From positions 1 to 61,006 of the forward strand of contig CAMYIZ010000062.1 of assembly GCA_947258585.1 (NCBI GenBank): 61,006 bases of DNA. The letters are read 5' to 3'. The position numbers were made by a program, and so were the translations under genes. The stretch comes from an uncultured Haliea sp. (lineage in GTDB: Bacteria; Pseudomonadota; Gammaproteobacteria; Pseudomonadales; Halieaceae). Positions 1 to 8,141 of this stretch are shown piece by piece (the first letter of the stretch is position 1; every line of letters begins with the position of its first letter). Under the pieces are notes generated by a model. It was not told the origin of the DNA. It made no database searches and saw nothing but the letters and a program-made list of their open reading frames with translations.

Positions 1-148
1 CTCAAACTGATCAAGGTGAGAGCCAAGGGATTTAGAAGCAACGTTCGTTTCCAGAATACGATCTGGTTCTATTTAGGGGGACTCAATCTGAAACATTGAC
101 CCACCGGGAAAAGGGAGGACCCATATATTTACAGCATAGAGGCGTCCC

Positions 149-1228
149 GTGACTATCCTGCAGCCCTCACGCGCCCGCCGCGGTCGCGGCGCAACGTTCG
201 ACCCCCACAACCGCTTTGCCCCCCTGGCCAGTGAGGCTGTCGACGACGGCTGGTGGCGGGAGGAAGCGGAGCAGCGTATCCCCACGGAAGTCCGGAATGA
301 GCCGGCGAAATCTGCGCTCAGCTGGAACAAGTCACCGGATCTGGGTTTCGATCGCTCCATCAACCCCTATCGGGGCTGTGAACATGGCTGTATCTACTGT
401 TATGCAAGGCCCAGCCACGCCTGGTGGGACCTCTCTCCCGGTCTGGATTTCGAAACCCGCCTGATTGCCCGCACCGGCATGGTCGAACGCTTGCAGGCGG
501 AATTGTGCGGGCCCAATTACCAGTGCCGCCCCATCAACCTGTCCGGCAACACGGATTGCTACCAGCCCCTGGAGGCCTCTCGTGGCACCACCCGCGCGCT
601 GCTGGAACTGCTGCATGACTGCCGCCACCCCGTCACCATCGTCACCAAAAGCGCGCTGATCCTCAGGGATAGTGCACTGCTGGCGGACATGGCCCGGCAG
701 CGGCTGCTGCACGTGTTTATCAGCGTCACCACCCTGGACAACGATCTCAAGTGCAGCCTGGAGCCGCGCACCGCCTCGCCCGCGGCGCGCTTGCGGGTTA
801 TCAGGGAGTTAAGCGCCGCGGGTATCCCGGTGGGGGTGCTGGCGTCGCCGATGATTCCCGGACTCAACGACAGTGAGTTGGAGTCTATCCTGCAGGCCTG
901 CCGGGATGCGGGTGCGGTGATGGCCAACTGGATGCTGCTGCGGCTGCCACTGGAAGTCGCGCCACTGTTCGAGGATTGGCTGCAGACGCACTATCCGCAA
1001 CGGGCGGCGAAGGTCATGAGCCTGATTCGCCAGTGCCGTGGCGGCGCGGACTACGATGCCCGTTTCGGTCACCGGATGCGCGGCGAGGGTGTTTTTGCAC
1101 AGCTTCTGGGGCAGCGTTTCCAGCGGGCGAGCAAGCGCCTGGGTTTGAACACCCGGCGCTACGACGAGCTTGATTGCAGCCGGTTCCGGCCGCCGCGAGC
1201 CCAGGGCGACCTGTTCGCGAGTGAGTGA
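149..1228 (+). CDS. PA0069-family radical SAM protein
   Basis: 359 aa, cytoplasmic. The cluster motif CEHGCIYC (C77, C81, C84) is the CxxxCxxC that binds the 4Fe-4S cluster and S-adenosylmethionine in radical SAM enzymes, and the surrounding RSINPYRGCEHGCIYCYARP is typical of the PA0069 / spore-photoproduct-lyase-like family. The N-terminus is Arg-rich. The substrate of this family is not established, so no reaction is assigned. The start is GTG with GAGG about 7 bases upstream. It stands alone: the first 148 bases of the window hold nothing recognisable and the next gene begins 159 bases downstream. Confident on family, not on function. Confidence 0.9.
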   Translation: MTILQPSRARRGRGATFDPHNRFAPLASEAVDDGWWREEAEQRIPTEVRNEPAKSALSWNKSPDLGFDRSINPYRGCEHGCIYCYARPSHAWWDLSPGLDFETRLIARTGMVERLQAELCGPNYQCRPINLSGNTDCYQPLEASRGTTRALLELLHDCRHPVTIVTKSALILRDSALLADMARQRLLHVFISVTTLDNDLKCSLEPRTASPAARLRVIRELSAAGIPVGVLASPMIPGLNDSELESILQACRDAGAVMANWMLLRLPLEVAPLFEDWLQTHYPQRAAKVMSLIRQCRGGADYDARFGHRMRGEGVFAQLLGQRFQRASKRLGLNTRRYDELDCSRFRPPRAQGDLFASE

Positions 1229-1307
1229 GCAACTCGCTGGTGCAGGCCGTGGCGGCAGCAAGCACGGCTGTCATTCCTGCATTTCCCCCGGTGATGTCAC
1301 GGCTGGC

Positions 1308-1336
1308 TGGGCACTGGCGTCCGCTCTCCGTATACT
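1308..1336 (+). promoter_or_regulatory. candidate sigma-70 promoter for the YeaQ-type gene
   Basis: TGGGCA (1308-1313) and TATACT (1331-1336) are separated by 17 bases, matching 4 of 6 and 5 of 6 consensus positions. It lies about 50 bases before the ATG at 1388. Found by eye only. Confidence 0.35.
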
Positions 1337-1387
1337 GGTGCGAAGCGGCCTTGCGACAGGTACCGGGATAACAGCGGAGAGCACCTT

Positions 1388-1636
1388 ATGGAAGTCAGTG
1401 GATTGATTGCCTACCTGATCATCGGCGCGCTGGCCGGCTGGCTGGCGGGCAAGCTCATGAAAGGGCGGGGATTCGGCCTGGTCGGCAACATTGCGGTCGG
1501 CATAGTTGGCTCGGTAATAGGGGGTTTTGTCTTCAGTTTGCTCGGGCTGTCAGCGGGCGGCTTTGTCGGTTCGGTTGTCGTCGCCACCCTGGGTGCCGCG
1601 CTGTTGCTGTACGTGGTCAATATCCTCAAGCTCTAG
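1388..1636 (+). CDS. GlsB/YeaQ/YmgE family stress-response membrane protein
   Basis: 82 aa, almost wholly hydrophobic and Gly-rich, with three predicted membrane segments (about residues 4-20, 29-50 and 57-78) and a short basic loop (KLMKGRGFG). This is the transglycosylase-associated protein family, small inner-membrane proteins linked to envelope stress whose biochemical role is unclear. Length is normal for the family. GGAG lies 10 bases before the ATG and a plausible promoter lies just upstream, so it is probably monocistronic or co-transcribed with chrA 27 bases downstream. Confidence 0.88.
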   Translation: MEVSGLIAYLIIGALAGWLAGKLMKGRGFGLVGNIAVGIVGSVIGGFVFSLLGLSAGGFVGSVVVATLGAALLLYVVNILKL

Positions 1637-1663
1637 CGGCGGTCACTGCGGCCGGTCCCGGTC

Positions 1664-2827
1664 ATGGCGCCGTCCTGGCTTGACGTCTTCTGGCGGTTCC
1701 TGCTGCTGGGCTGTGTGAGCTTTGGCGGCCCCGCCGCCCATATCGGTTATTTCCAGCAGGCCTTTGTCCAGCGTCTGGGCTGGCTGGATGAGGCGGCCTA
1801 TGCGCGCCTGGTCGCGCTCAGCCAGTTCCTGCCGGGCCCGAGTTCCAGCCAGGTCGGTTTTGCCATCGGCTACCGCCGTGCGGGTCTGCCGGGCGCTCTG
1901 GCGGCTTTCCTCGGTTTTACCCTGCCGTCATTGTTGCTGATGCTGGGTGTGGCGGTGTGGTCGGCCCAGGCTGCGGACAGCGGCTTGCTGGGTGGTCTGG
2001 TACGGGGACTCAAGTTGCTGGCGATAGTGGTGGTGGCAGAGGCGGTGCGGACCATGGCGGTGTCTTTCTGTCGCGACGTCACTACCTCAGCCATCGCCGT
2101 GCTGACCGCGGTGGTGCTGCTGCTGGCGGCATCGCCCTGGGCCCAGTACGCTGTTCTGTTACTCGCCGGGCTGGGGGGATGGCTGTTCCTGCCCCGGCAT
2201 GGCACGGGAGCGCTGGCCCCGGTACCCGGCGGCGGGCGGGTTCGTTGGCTGCCGCTGGCCGGGTTCGGGCTGCTGCTTGTCGGCCTGCCCCTGTTGGCCG
2301 CTGGCGATCCGCTCTGGCGCCTGTTCAGCCAGTTCTACAGTAGCGGCAGTGTGGTGTTCGGCGGTGGTCACGTGGTGCTCCCGCTGTTGCAGCAGCAGCT
2401 GGGGGAGGCGGTCGGCGCCGATCGATTCCTGCTGGGCTACGCCGCGGCCCAGGTAGTACCGGGGCCAATGTTTTCGCTGGCGGCGTTTCTCGGCGCCGAC
2501 CTGGTGCCCGAAGCCCCCGCTGCGGGCGCCCTGCTGGCGACGGCGGGCATTTTCCTGCCGGGTTTCCTGCTGGTGCTTGCCTTGCAGTCCGCCTGGGAGG
2601 CCCTGGCGGCAAGGCCGCGCATCATGGGTCTGGTGGCCGGTGTCAATGCGGCGGTCGTGGGCTTGCTGCTGGCGGCCTGGGTCAACCCGGTAGCGCTGGC
2701 GGCGATCAATGGCTGGCTGGACGCGGTTCTCGCTCTCGCGGGTTGGGTATTGCTCTGGCGCTGGCGACCACCCATCCTCGTCCTGGTTGTGGGTTTTGCC
2801 GCCGTGGGTATTGCGTTGAGCCTGTAG
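1664..2827 (+). CDS. chrA: chromate efflux transporter ChrA
   Basis: 387 aa inner-membrane protein of the CHR family, which exports chromate. Two homologous halves are visible. The N-terminal half has LLGCVSFGGPAAHIGYFQ (about residues 12-29) and SQFLPGPSSSQVGFAIGYRR (about 49-68). The C-terminal half has SGSVVFGGGHVVLPLLQQ and AQVVPGPMFSLAAFLG. Duplicated FGG and PGP motifs are the hallmark of bidomain long-chain ChrA. Members are also found in genomes with no obvious chromate exposure, so the physiological substrate could differ. The ribosome site is weak and the start follows from the alignment with the family N-terminus. Confidence 0.88.
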   Translation: MAPSWLDVFWRFLLLGCVSFGGPAAHIGYFQQAFVQRLGWLDEAAYARLVALSQFLPGPSSSQVGFAIGYRRAGLPGALAAFLGFTLPSLLLMLGVAVWSAQAADSGLLGGLVRGLKLLAIVVVAEAVRTMAVSFCRDVTTSAIAVLTAVVLLLAASPWAQYAVLLLAGLGGWLFLPRHGTGALAPVPGGGRVRWLPLAGFGLLLVGLPLLAAGDPLWRLFSQFYSSGSVVFGGGHVVLPLLQQQLGEAVGADRFLLGYAAAQVVPGPMFSLAAFLGADLVPEAPAAGALLATAGIFLPGFLLVLALQSAWEALAARPRIMGLVAGVNAAVVGLLLAAWVNPVALAAINGWLDAVLALAGWVLLWRWRPPILVLVVGFAAVGIALSL

Positions 2828-2848
2828 GTCGGGGCGGGCGAGATCCGC

Positions 2849-2877
2849 TTGGTCGATACCCGTCAGGCCGCTACACT
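2849..2877 (+). promoter_or_regulatory. candidate promoter of the EncFtn-lipocalin pair
   Basis: TTGGTC (2849-2854), 17 bases, then TACACT (2872-2877), about 70 bases before the ATG at 2947. The match is weak (3/6 and 4/6); spacing is ideal. No iron-box (Fur) sequence was recognised. Confidence 0.3.
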
Positions 2878-2946
2878 AGGGTGCGAGTGGCCGCTGTCCC
2901 GGCCCTTGCGCAATCGTTGAATGAAAAGCTGCACAGGAAGAACTGT

Positions 2947-3234
2947 ATGTCCAATGAAGGTTACCATGAGCCCATTGCGGAGCTCAGCGATGAAACCCGC
3001 GATATGCATCGCGCCATCACTTCCCTGATGGAAGAGCTGGAAGCCGTCGACTGGTACAACCAGCGGATGGACGCCTGCAAGGATCCCGAGCTCAAGGCCA
3101 TCCTCCGGCATAACCGCGACGAGGAAAAAGAGCACGCGGCCATGGTGCTCGAGTGGATTCGCCGCCGCGACCCGGTCCTCGACAAGGAGCTGAAGGACTA
3201 CCTCTTTACCGACAAGACCATAGCCCACGAGTAA
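2947..3234 (+). CDS. encapsulated-ferritin-type (EncFtn) ferroxidase-like protein, no encapsulin partner
   Basis: 95 aa. The sequence aligns closely, from memory, with Rhodospirillum rubrum EncFtn, a two-helix ferritin-like protein that forms its di-iron site at a dimer interface. Residues equivalent to its E32, E34, W38, Y39, E62 and H65 are present here as E30, E32, W36, Y37, E60 and H63 (blocks MEELEAVDWYNQR and RDEEKEHAAM). Classical EncFtn ends in a short targeting peptide that docks it inside the encapsulin shell; this protein stops at KTIAHE with no such tail, and no encapsulin gene lies in the window. AGGAAG sits 6 bases before the ATG. The next gene starts 8 bases on, suggesting an operon. 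Confidence 0.88.
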   Translation: MSNEGYHEPIAELSDETRDMHRAITSLMEELEAVDWYNQRMDACKDPELKAILRHNRDEEKEHAAMVLEWIRRRDPVLDKELKDYLFTDKTIAHE

Positions 3235-3241
3235 CGCGCCG

Positions 3242-3790
3242 GTGCGCACCCTGGCGCTCGGCTGTTTGCTGTTGCTGGCAGGGTGCCTGGGGACACCGCC
3301 GGGAGTCGAGCCAGTGGCCGGCTTCGACCTCCAGCGGTACCTGGGGACCTGGTATGAGATTGCCCGGCTCGATCACTCCTTCGAGCGCGGCCTCGACGGT
3401 GTGACGGCCAGCTACAGCCTGAACGATGACGGCAGTATCCGGGTGTTGAATCGCGGGTATCGGGTGGAGGAAACCGGGTGGGACGAGGCCGAGGGGGTGG
3501 CCCGGTTCGTCGGCGACGACAGTACCGGCCACCTGAAGGTATCCTTTTTCGGGCCGTTCTATGCGTCCTATGTGGTGTTCGGGCTGGACCAGGAGAACTA
3601 CGACTACGCTTTTGTGTCCGGCTTCAACAACAATTACCTCTGGCTGCTGGCCAGGAGCCCCGAGGTGAGCGCGGAGTTGCGGCGGCACTTTGTGCAGCGG
3701 GCCGGTGAGTTGGGGTTTGCGGTGGACGAGCTGCTGTTCGTGGATCAGGGGCGGAACATTGCCCCCGAAGAATCGGCCCCTGGCCACTAG
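3242..3790 (+). CDS. blc: bacterial lipocalin (Blc-like) lipoprotein
   Basis: 182 aa. It has a lipoprotein signal with lipobox LLAGC (C15) followed by the lipocalin signature GTWYEIARLDHSFERGLDGV (about residues 35-54), and later SYVVFGLDQENYDYAFVSG and WLLARSP blocks typical of Blc. Bacterial lipocalins are outer-membrane lipoproteins that bind lipids or lysophospholipids, often under envelope stress. The start is GTG, 8 bases after the EncFtn stop, so the two are probably co-transcribed. Confidence 0.9.
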   Translation: MRTLALGCLLLLAGCLGTPPGVEPVAGFDLQRYLGTWYEIARLDHSFERGLDGVTASYSLNDDGSIRVLNRGYRVEETGWDEAEGVARFVGDDSTGHLKVSFFGPFYASYVVFGLDQENYDYAFVSGFNNNYLWLLARSPEVSAELRRHFVQRAGELGFAVDELLFVDQGRNIAPEESAPGH

Positions 3791-3820
3791 TCCGACAGGG
3801 GCTGGCCTGGCGGGCGCCAG

Positions 3821-4153
3821 CTACATGGAGACGCCCATCAGCTGCCATTCGCCGTCCTGGTTGTCCTCTTCGGTGTAGCGATACTTGACCCTGGCGCCGT
3901 CGGGCGCGTTCTCGATCATCGCGTTCTTGGGCTCCTTGAACTCAACCCGGTTGCGGCGGTTAAGCTTGCACTCGCTGCCCTTCTCGGCGCGGCTCGCCGA
4001 GTGGAAAGCGACATACACGTCGCGGCCCATCTGCTCGGCCTTTTTCTTGTCCACAGTGCCCTCCAGGATGCAATCCTGGGTGACTTCCGCCCAGGCGCCT
4101 GTGGTGATCAGGGGCAGGGTGGCCAATATCAGTGCTCTGGTCATTATTTTCAT
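3821..4153 (-). CDS. small secreted protein, unknown function
   Basis: 110 aa. A Sec signal peptide (MKIMTRALILATLPLITTGAWA) is followed by a polar mature protein with exactly two cysteines (C28, C62) that could form a disulfide in the periplasm. The mature part is Lys/Arg/Glu-rich (DKKKAEQMGRD, KLNRRNRVEFKEPKN) and ends in a beta-looking stretch. The start was chosen because GGAGG lies 6 bases before this ATG and because the signal peptide begins here; longer in-frame starts upstream lack both. Convergent with the lipocalin gene. I do not recognise a named family. The 195 bases between its start and the imuB stop hold no gene I can see. Confidence 0.7.
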   Translation of the reverse strand: MKIMTRALILATLPLITTGAWAEVTQDCILEGTVDKKKAEQMGRDVYVAFHSASRAEKGSECKLNRRNRVEFKEPKNAMIENAPDGARVKYRYTEEDNQDGEWQLMGVSM

Positions 4154-4348
4154 GGTAAACCTCCGGTCTGGCGTTTCGCGGCCCCGATACTGCCGGGAAC
4201 AGGCAGCTCGTTGCTCGGGCTTTTCTCTCAAGCTGGAACCATCATAGAGCCACTGACGGCGATTAATCTATCGCAGCAACATCACTGTCATAATAAGTTC
4301 ACAATAATAGTGTAGGGGTGTCGTGGCGGGTGGGGTGGTGGCTTCAGC

Positions 4349-5770
4349 TCAGGCAAACAGGCCGTGCACATACCACTGCTGCCGCAGGCGGTCGTGGAAC
4401 AACCAGTAGTACTGACCCCTGGTGCCCCGGGCGATGTAGTAGTCCCGGCTCACAGGTTCCTGCCACCAGTTGTCTTCAATGCGCTCCGGCCCGCCGATCA
4501 GCTGGAGTGCCCCCTGCCAGTGCGGTTGCCCCTGCAGCCAGCGAACTGGCTGCGGCTCCGGCAGCAGCCAGAACGGGCGTCGGCTGGAGGTTTGGGTGGC
4601 CGCCGGCGCGGTTGCTTCGCTGCTGACATGCAGGGCAAGCTCTGGCAGGTGTTCATCCCGGCAGCTGATGGTGAGAATGGCCTGCAGTCCCAGGCGGTTG
4701 CGCAGGCGGTCGAGCAGCGCCTGCATCGGTTCGCGCTGGTTGTGGGGGCTGAACAGGTCGATACTGGCGCTGCGCCCCGCCAGCAGCTGGCGGCACTCCA
4801 GCGCCAGGCCTTCAATGCCCGTGCGCAATTGCAGGCGATCCAGCTGCAGTCGGGTGAGCTGGTACCAGTTCTCCCAGTCACTGTGGCCGCTGCTGCTGCG
4901 CACTTGCAGGCACCGAACCTGGCGGTCGACCGCCACCAGTTGCCACTCGATTTCCTGCGTTTGCAGCTGGGTCTGGCGCAAAAAGCCGCACAGGGCCTGC
5001 AGTAGCTGCCGTACAGCGGGCAGCAGCTCCGCGGTGGTCCGGATCTCATAGCCGAACACATACTGATCGCTGAAGTGGTCGGGTGGGCGGTAGTCGGGTT
5101 GCAGGTCCGCCTCGCGCCCCAGCATCTGGCGCAGCCAGTGGATGAAGGCCTTGCCGCAGCGCCGGCCGAGGGCGGCTTCAGGCAGTGCCAGTATGTCTCC
5201 CAGCTGCTGCAGTCCCGCCCGGTGGAGGGCGGCCACCTCCTGCGGGAAGTCATGCAGCAGGCTCAGCGGCAGAGTAGAGAGTTTTTCCTGCCAGTCCCCA
5301 CCGCCCCCGGCTGCCAGCCCCCGGTTGCTGAAGGACAGCAGCCAGGCCGCCTTGGGGGTGGGGGCCAGACCCGCCTCAAGGCGGTAGCCGCGCAGGTGAA
5401 TACCGGAGTGTACCGTTTCCAGCAGCGCCTCCAGGCTGCGAAACAGGGTCAGGCAGCCGCCGATCTCCAGTTGCAGGCAGTCCTCGCGCCAGGGGTGCAG
5501 GGTGGGGGTGATGCTGTAGGCCCAGCAGCACAGCTGTTGCAGGCAGCGCTGCTCCGCCTCCGGGTTGCGTGCCAGCAACTGCAGTGGCTCGCTGCCCGCG
5601 AGGGCGCGTACGGTGGCGCCTGTCATACCTTCGCGAATACCCAGGCTGGCAGCGCAGTCATTGGCACGCAGCACCCGCTGCCGGGCCAGCACCACTACCG
5701 GCTGTTCCTCGGTTTGGGTCTGGCACTGCAGGGGGAGCTGTGGAAACCGCAGGCAGAGCCAGAGGCTCAC
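4349..5770 (-). CDS. imuB: ImuB, inactive Y-family polymerase-like mutasome protein
   Basis: 473 aa. The N-terminus (SLWLCLRFPQLPLQ) and the UmuC-like fold region are typical of ImuB, a Y-family DNA polymerase relative without the catalytic acidic residues. It bridges the beta clamp, ImuA and DnaE2 during error-prone translesion synthesis. Later blocks such as GIREGMTGATVRALAG, PEAALGRRCGKAFIHWL and the C-terminal ARGTRGQYYWLFHDR fit the family. The start is GTG (5770). A perfect LexA box lies about 55 bases upstream. ImuB normally follows imuA directly; here imuA is about 3 kb away and neither has dnaE2 nearby. Confidence 0.9.
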   Translation of the reverse strand: MSLWLCLRFPQLPLQCQTQTEEQPVVVLARQRVLRANDCAASLGIREGMTGATVRALAGSEPLQLLARNPEAEQRCLQQLCCWAYSITPTLHPWREDCLQLEIGGCLTLFRSLEALLETVHSGIHLRGYRLEAGLAPTPKAAWLLSFSNRGLAAGGGGDWQEKLSTLPLSLLHDFPQEVAALHRAGLQQLGDILALPEAALGRRCGKAFIHWLRQMLGREADLQPDYRPPDHFSDQYVFGYEIRTTAELLPAVRQLLQALCGFLRQTQLQTQEIEWQLVAVDRQVRCLQVRSSSGHSDWENWYQLTRLQLDRLQLRTGIEGLALECRQLLAGRSASIDLFSPHNQREPMQALLDRLRNRLGLQAILTISCRDEHLPELALHVSSEATAPAATQTSSRRPFWLLPEPQPVRWLQGQPHWQGALQLIGGPERIEDNWWQEPVSRDYYIARGTRGQYYWLFHDRLRQQWYVHGLFA

Positions 5771-5823
5771 GGGTGCGGGACCCCTGTCCCGACAATGGCG
5801 GGCACTTTCCCCAGTTTATAAAT

Positions 5824-5847
5824 AATACTGTACATATGTACAGTATT
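5824..5847. promoter_or_regulatory. LexA (SOS) operator upstream of imuB
   Basis: The core CTGTACATATGTACAG (5828-5843) is a perfect CTGT-N8-ACAG box, and the palindrome extends perfectly over 24 bases. It lies between the divergent imuB and DUF885 genes, 58 bases from the imuB start and 144 from the other. SOS control of imuB is well known; control of the other gene is unproven. Confidence 0.93.
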
Positions 5848-5986
5848 GCTGCTGGGCTGACACTTGTCCAGTCGGATCCCGGGCCTGGTGACCGGCTGGA
5901 AATTACCCCCGAAATACGTCATCATGGCGCCATTTTTTGCGATAAAAGTCTGCAAAAATACGTCAAAAATAGCAAATGAGGTTTAA

Positions 5987-7855
5987 ATGTTGCTAAAAGT
6001 AGTTAAGTGTCTTGTGTGCCCCGTGGCTCTGGTTGCCGTGCTGGTCGCCTGCTCCCGTGAGGAAGCGCCGGCTGAACAACTTGTGTCCAATGTCCCTGCA
6101 GACAGCGCTGTCGCAACGGATACCGCTGTCACTGCGGCCTTCCACACTTTCCTGGAAGAAAACTATGCCGTGGATATGGCGCGGAACCCCTACACCGCCA
6201 GCAAGCGCGGCATCAAGCTGAACCACGACCAGTGGGACCCGGTTACCGAGGAGTTCCAGCAGGAGACCCGCGCAATCAACGAGGCCCGTCTGCAGCAGCT
6301 GGCGCAGATTGATCGCGCGGCGCTGTCACCGGCAGACCAGCTCTCCTACGACCTGTACCGCCTGGACCTGCGGCGGCAAATTGCCAGCGATGACTTCCGC
6401 CACCACCAGTTCGTGATCCAGCAGTACCGTGGCCCCCACACCGAGGCCGCCAGCAACCTGGTCAATATCCACCGGGTGCACGATCTCGCCGATGCCGAGG
6501 CCTATATCGGCCGCCTGAACAACATTGCCCCCTGGTTTGACGGAGTCATCGAGCAGCTGGCGATCCGTTCCAGGAAGGGCCTGGTGCTGGCGGATTGGCA
6601 GTATCCGCAGATGCTGGAGTCGGCGCGCAATGTGATCAGCGGGGTGCCTTTCGATGCCGAGGGTGGGGACTCCACCCTGTGGGAGGATTTCCAGGGCAAG
6701 GTCGCAACCCTGGACATTGACGCCGCAACCCGTGACCGGCTGCTGGCGGAGGCCCGGCAGGCCCTGGTCGAGGTCGTGGAGCCGGCCTATGAGCGCCTGA
6801 TTGCGGCTATCGAAGAACAGGCTGAACTGGCGACAGAGGCCGACGGGGTCTGGAAGTTCGATGACGGCGATGCCTTCTATGCCGAGCGGCTGCGCTGGTT
6901 TACCACCACCGACCTGACAGCGGACGAGATTCACACCCTCGGCCTGCAGGAAGTGGACCGTATCCACGCCGCCATGCGCGCGATCATGGAAGCCGTGGAG
7001 TTCGAGGGCGACCTGGCCGGGTTCTTCGAGTTCATGCGCACGGATCCGCGATTCTACTACCCCAACACCGACGAGGGCCGCGCCGCCTATCTCGCGGACG
7101 CCACCGCGGCCATCGACGCCATGCGCCTGCGCCTGCCGGAGCAATTTGGCCTGCTGCCCGAGGCGGACATGATCGTGAAGCGGGTGGAAGCCTTCCGCGA
7201 GCGCTCGGCCGGCAAGGCCTTCTACAATGCGCCACCGGCGGACGGCTCCCGCCCCGGTATTTACTACGCCAACCTGTATGACATGAGCCGCATGCCCACT
7301 TACCAGCTGGAGGCCCTGGCCTACCACGAGGGGCTGCCCGGGCATCACATGCAGCGGGCGATTTCCATCGAGCTGGAAGGGCTGCCCGAGTTCCAGCGCT
7401 ACGCCAGCTTTACGGTCTTTACCGAGGGATGGGCGCTGTACAGCGAAGAGTTGGCCAAGGACATGGACATGTACTCCGACCACTGGTCCGACTTTGGTCG
7501 CCTGGCCATGGAGCTGTGGCGGGCCTGCCGGCTGGTGGTGGATACCGGGCTGCACAGCAAGCGCTGGACCCGGGAGCAGGCGATCGACTACCTGGTTGAG
7601 AACACGCCCAACTCCCGGACCGACGCCACCAAGGCCATTGAACGCTATATCGCCATGCCCGGGCAGGCGACCGCCTACCTGATTGGCAAGCTGAAGATCA
7701 TGGAGCTGCGGGAGCGAGCCCGGACTGCACTGGGCGAACAGTTTGATATCCGCGCCTTCCACGATGAAGTGCTGAAGCACGGCCCGCTGCCGCTGTCGAC
7801 GCTGGAAGACAATATCGACCGGATGATTGCCGATACCCTGGCGGCCAGGGCCTGA
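5987..7855 (+). CDS. DUF885-family lipoprotein, putative zinc metallopeptidase
   Basis: 622 aa. The lipoprotein signal MLLKVVKCLVCPVALVAVLVAC gives a lipidated Cys at position 22, so the protein is envelope-anchored. The DUF885 core is clear: YHEGLPGHHMQ, with H447-E448 and H453-H454, is the HExxxGHH metal-binding motif of this family, followed by FTEGWALYSEELAKDMDMY, which supplies a further Glu. The C-terminal TRTDATKAIERYIAMPGQATAYLIGKL-type region (here NSRTDATKAIERYIAMPG) is also characteristic. Family members are regarded as carboxypeptidase- or oligopeptidase-like enzymes; the substrate here is unknown. GAGG lies 5 bases before the ATG. It interrupts the imuA-imuB neighbourhood. Confidence 0.88.
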   Translation: MLLKVVKCLVCPVALVAVLVACSREEAPAEQLVSNVPADSAVATDTAVTAAFHTFLEENYAVDMARNPYTASKRGIKLNHDQWDPVTEEFQQETRAINEARLQQLAQIDRAALSPADQLSYDLYRLDLRRQIASDDFRHHQFVIQQYRGPHTEAASNLVNIHRVHDLADAEAYIGRLNNIAPWFDGVIEQLAIRSRKGLVLADWQYPQMLESARNVISGVPFDAEGGDSTLWEDFQGKVATLDIDAATRDRLLAEARQALVEVVEPAYERLIAAIEEQAELATEADGVWKFDDGDAFYAERLRWFTTTDLTADEIHTLGLQEVDRIHAAMRAIMEAVEFEGDLAGFFEFMRTDPRFYYPNTDEGRAAYLADATAAIDAMRLRLPEQFGLLPEADMIVKRVEAFRERSAGKAFYNAPPADGSRPGIYYANLYDMSRMPTYQLEALAYHEGLPGHHMQRAISIELEGLPEFQRYASFTVFTEGWALYSEELAKDMDMYSDHWSDFGRLAMELWRACRLVVDTGLHSKRWTREQAIDYLVENTPNSRTDATKAIERYIAMPGQATAYLIGKLKIMELRERARTALGEQFDIRAFHDEVLKHGPLPLSTLEDNIDRMIADTLAARA

Positions 7856-7886
7856 GGGCTCAAGCTGCCACGCTCGCCGGCGTCGT

Positions 7887-8093
7887 TCAGACGCCGGCGT
7901 TCTCCAGCATCCAGGTAATGATCACCTTGATCAGGAAGCCGAAGATGCCCATCGCCAGGCCAATGTACAGGATGATGGTGCCGAATTTGCCCGCATTGCT
8001 GCGCCTGGCGAGATCCCAGACGATAAAGATCATGAAGGCGATCAGGGCGCCCACACCGAGGGTCACACCGTAATCACTGAGCCACTGGTCCAC
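7887..8093 (-). CDS. DUF2788 small membrane protein
   Basis: 68 aa with two hydrophobic segments (about residues 9-28 and 38-60) around a basic loop, WDLARRSNAGKFGT, which is the conserved centre of DUF2788. Function of the family is unknown. The start is GTG with a poor ribosome site. It shares strand with the OsmC gene upstream and is convergent with the DUF885 gene. Confidence 0.8.
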   Translation of the reverse strand: MDQWLSDYGVTLGVGALIAFMIFIVWDLARRSNAGKFGTIILYIGLAMGIFGFLIKVIITWMLENAGV

Positions 8094-8141
8094 TGCCGTT
8101 ACCCGCCTGTTGTCTCGCTGCCAATATACGATGCTGCTCTG

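Noticed and set aside
1-148. First 148 bases considered for a promoter or partial gene
   Set aside because: No clear promoter pair, LexA box or coding frame; only the likely leader of the radical SAM gene.
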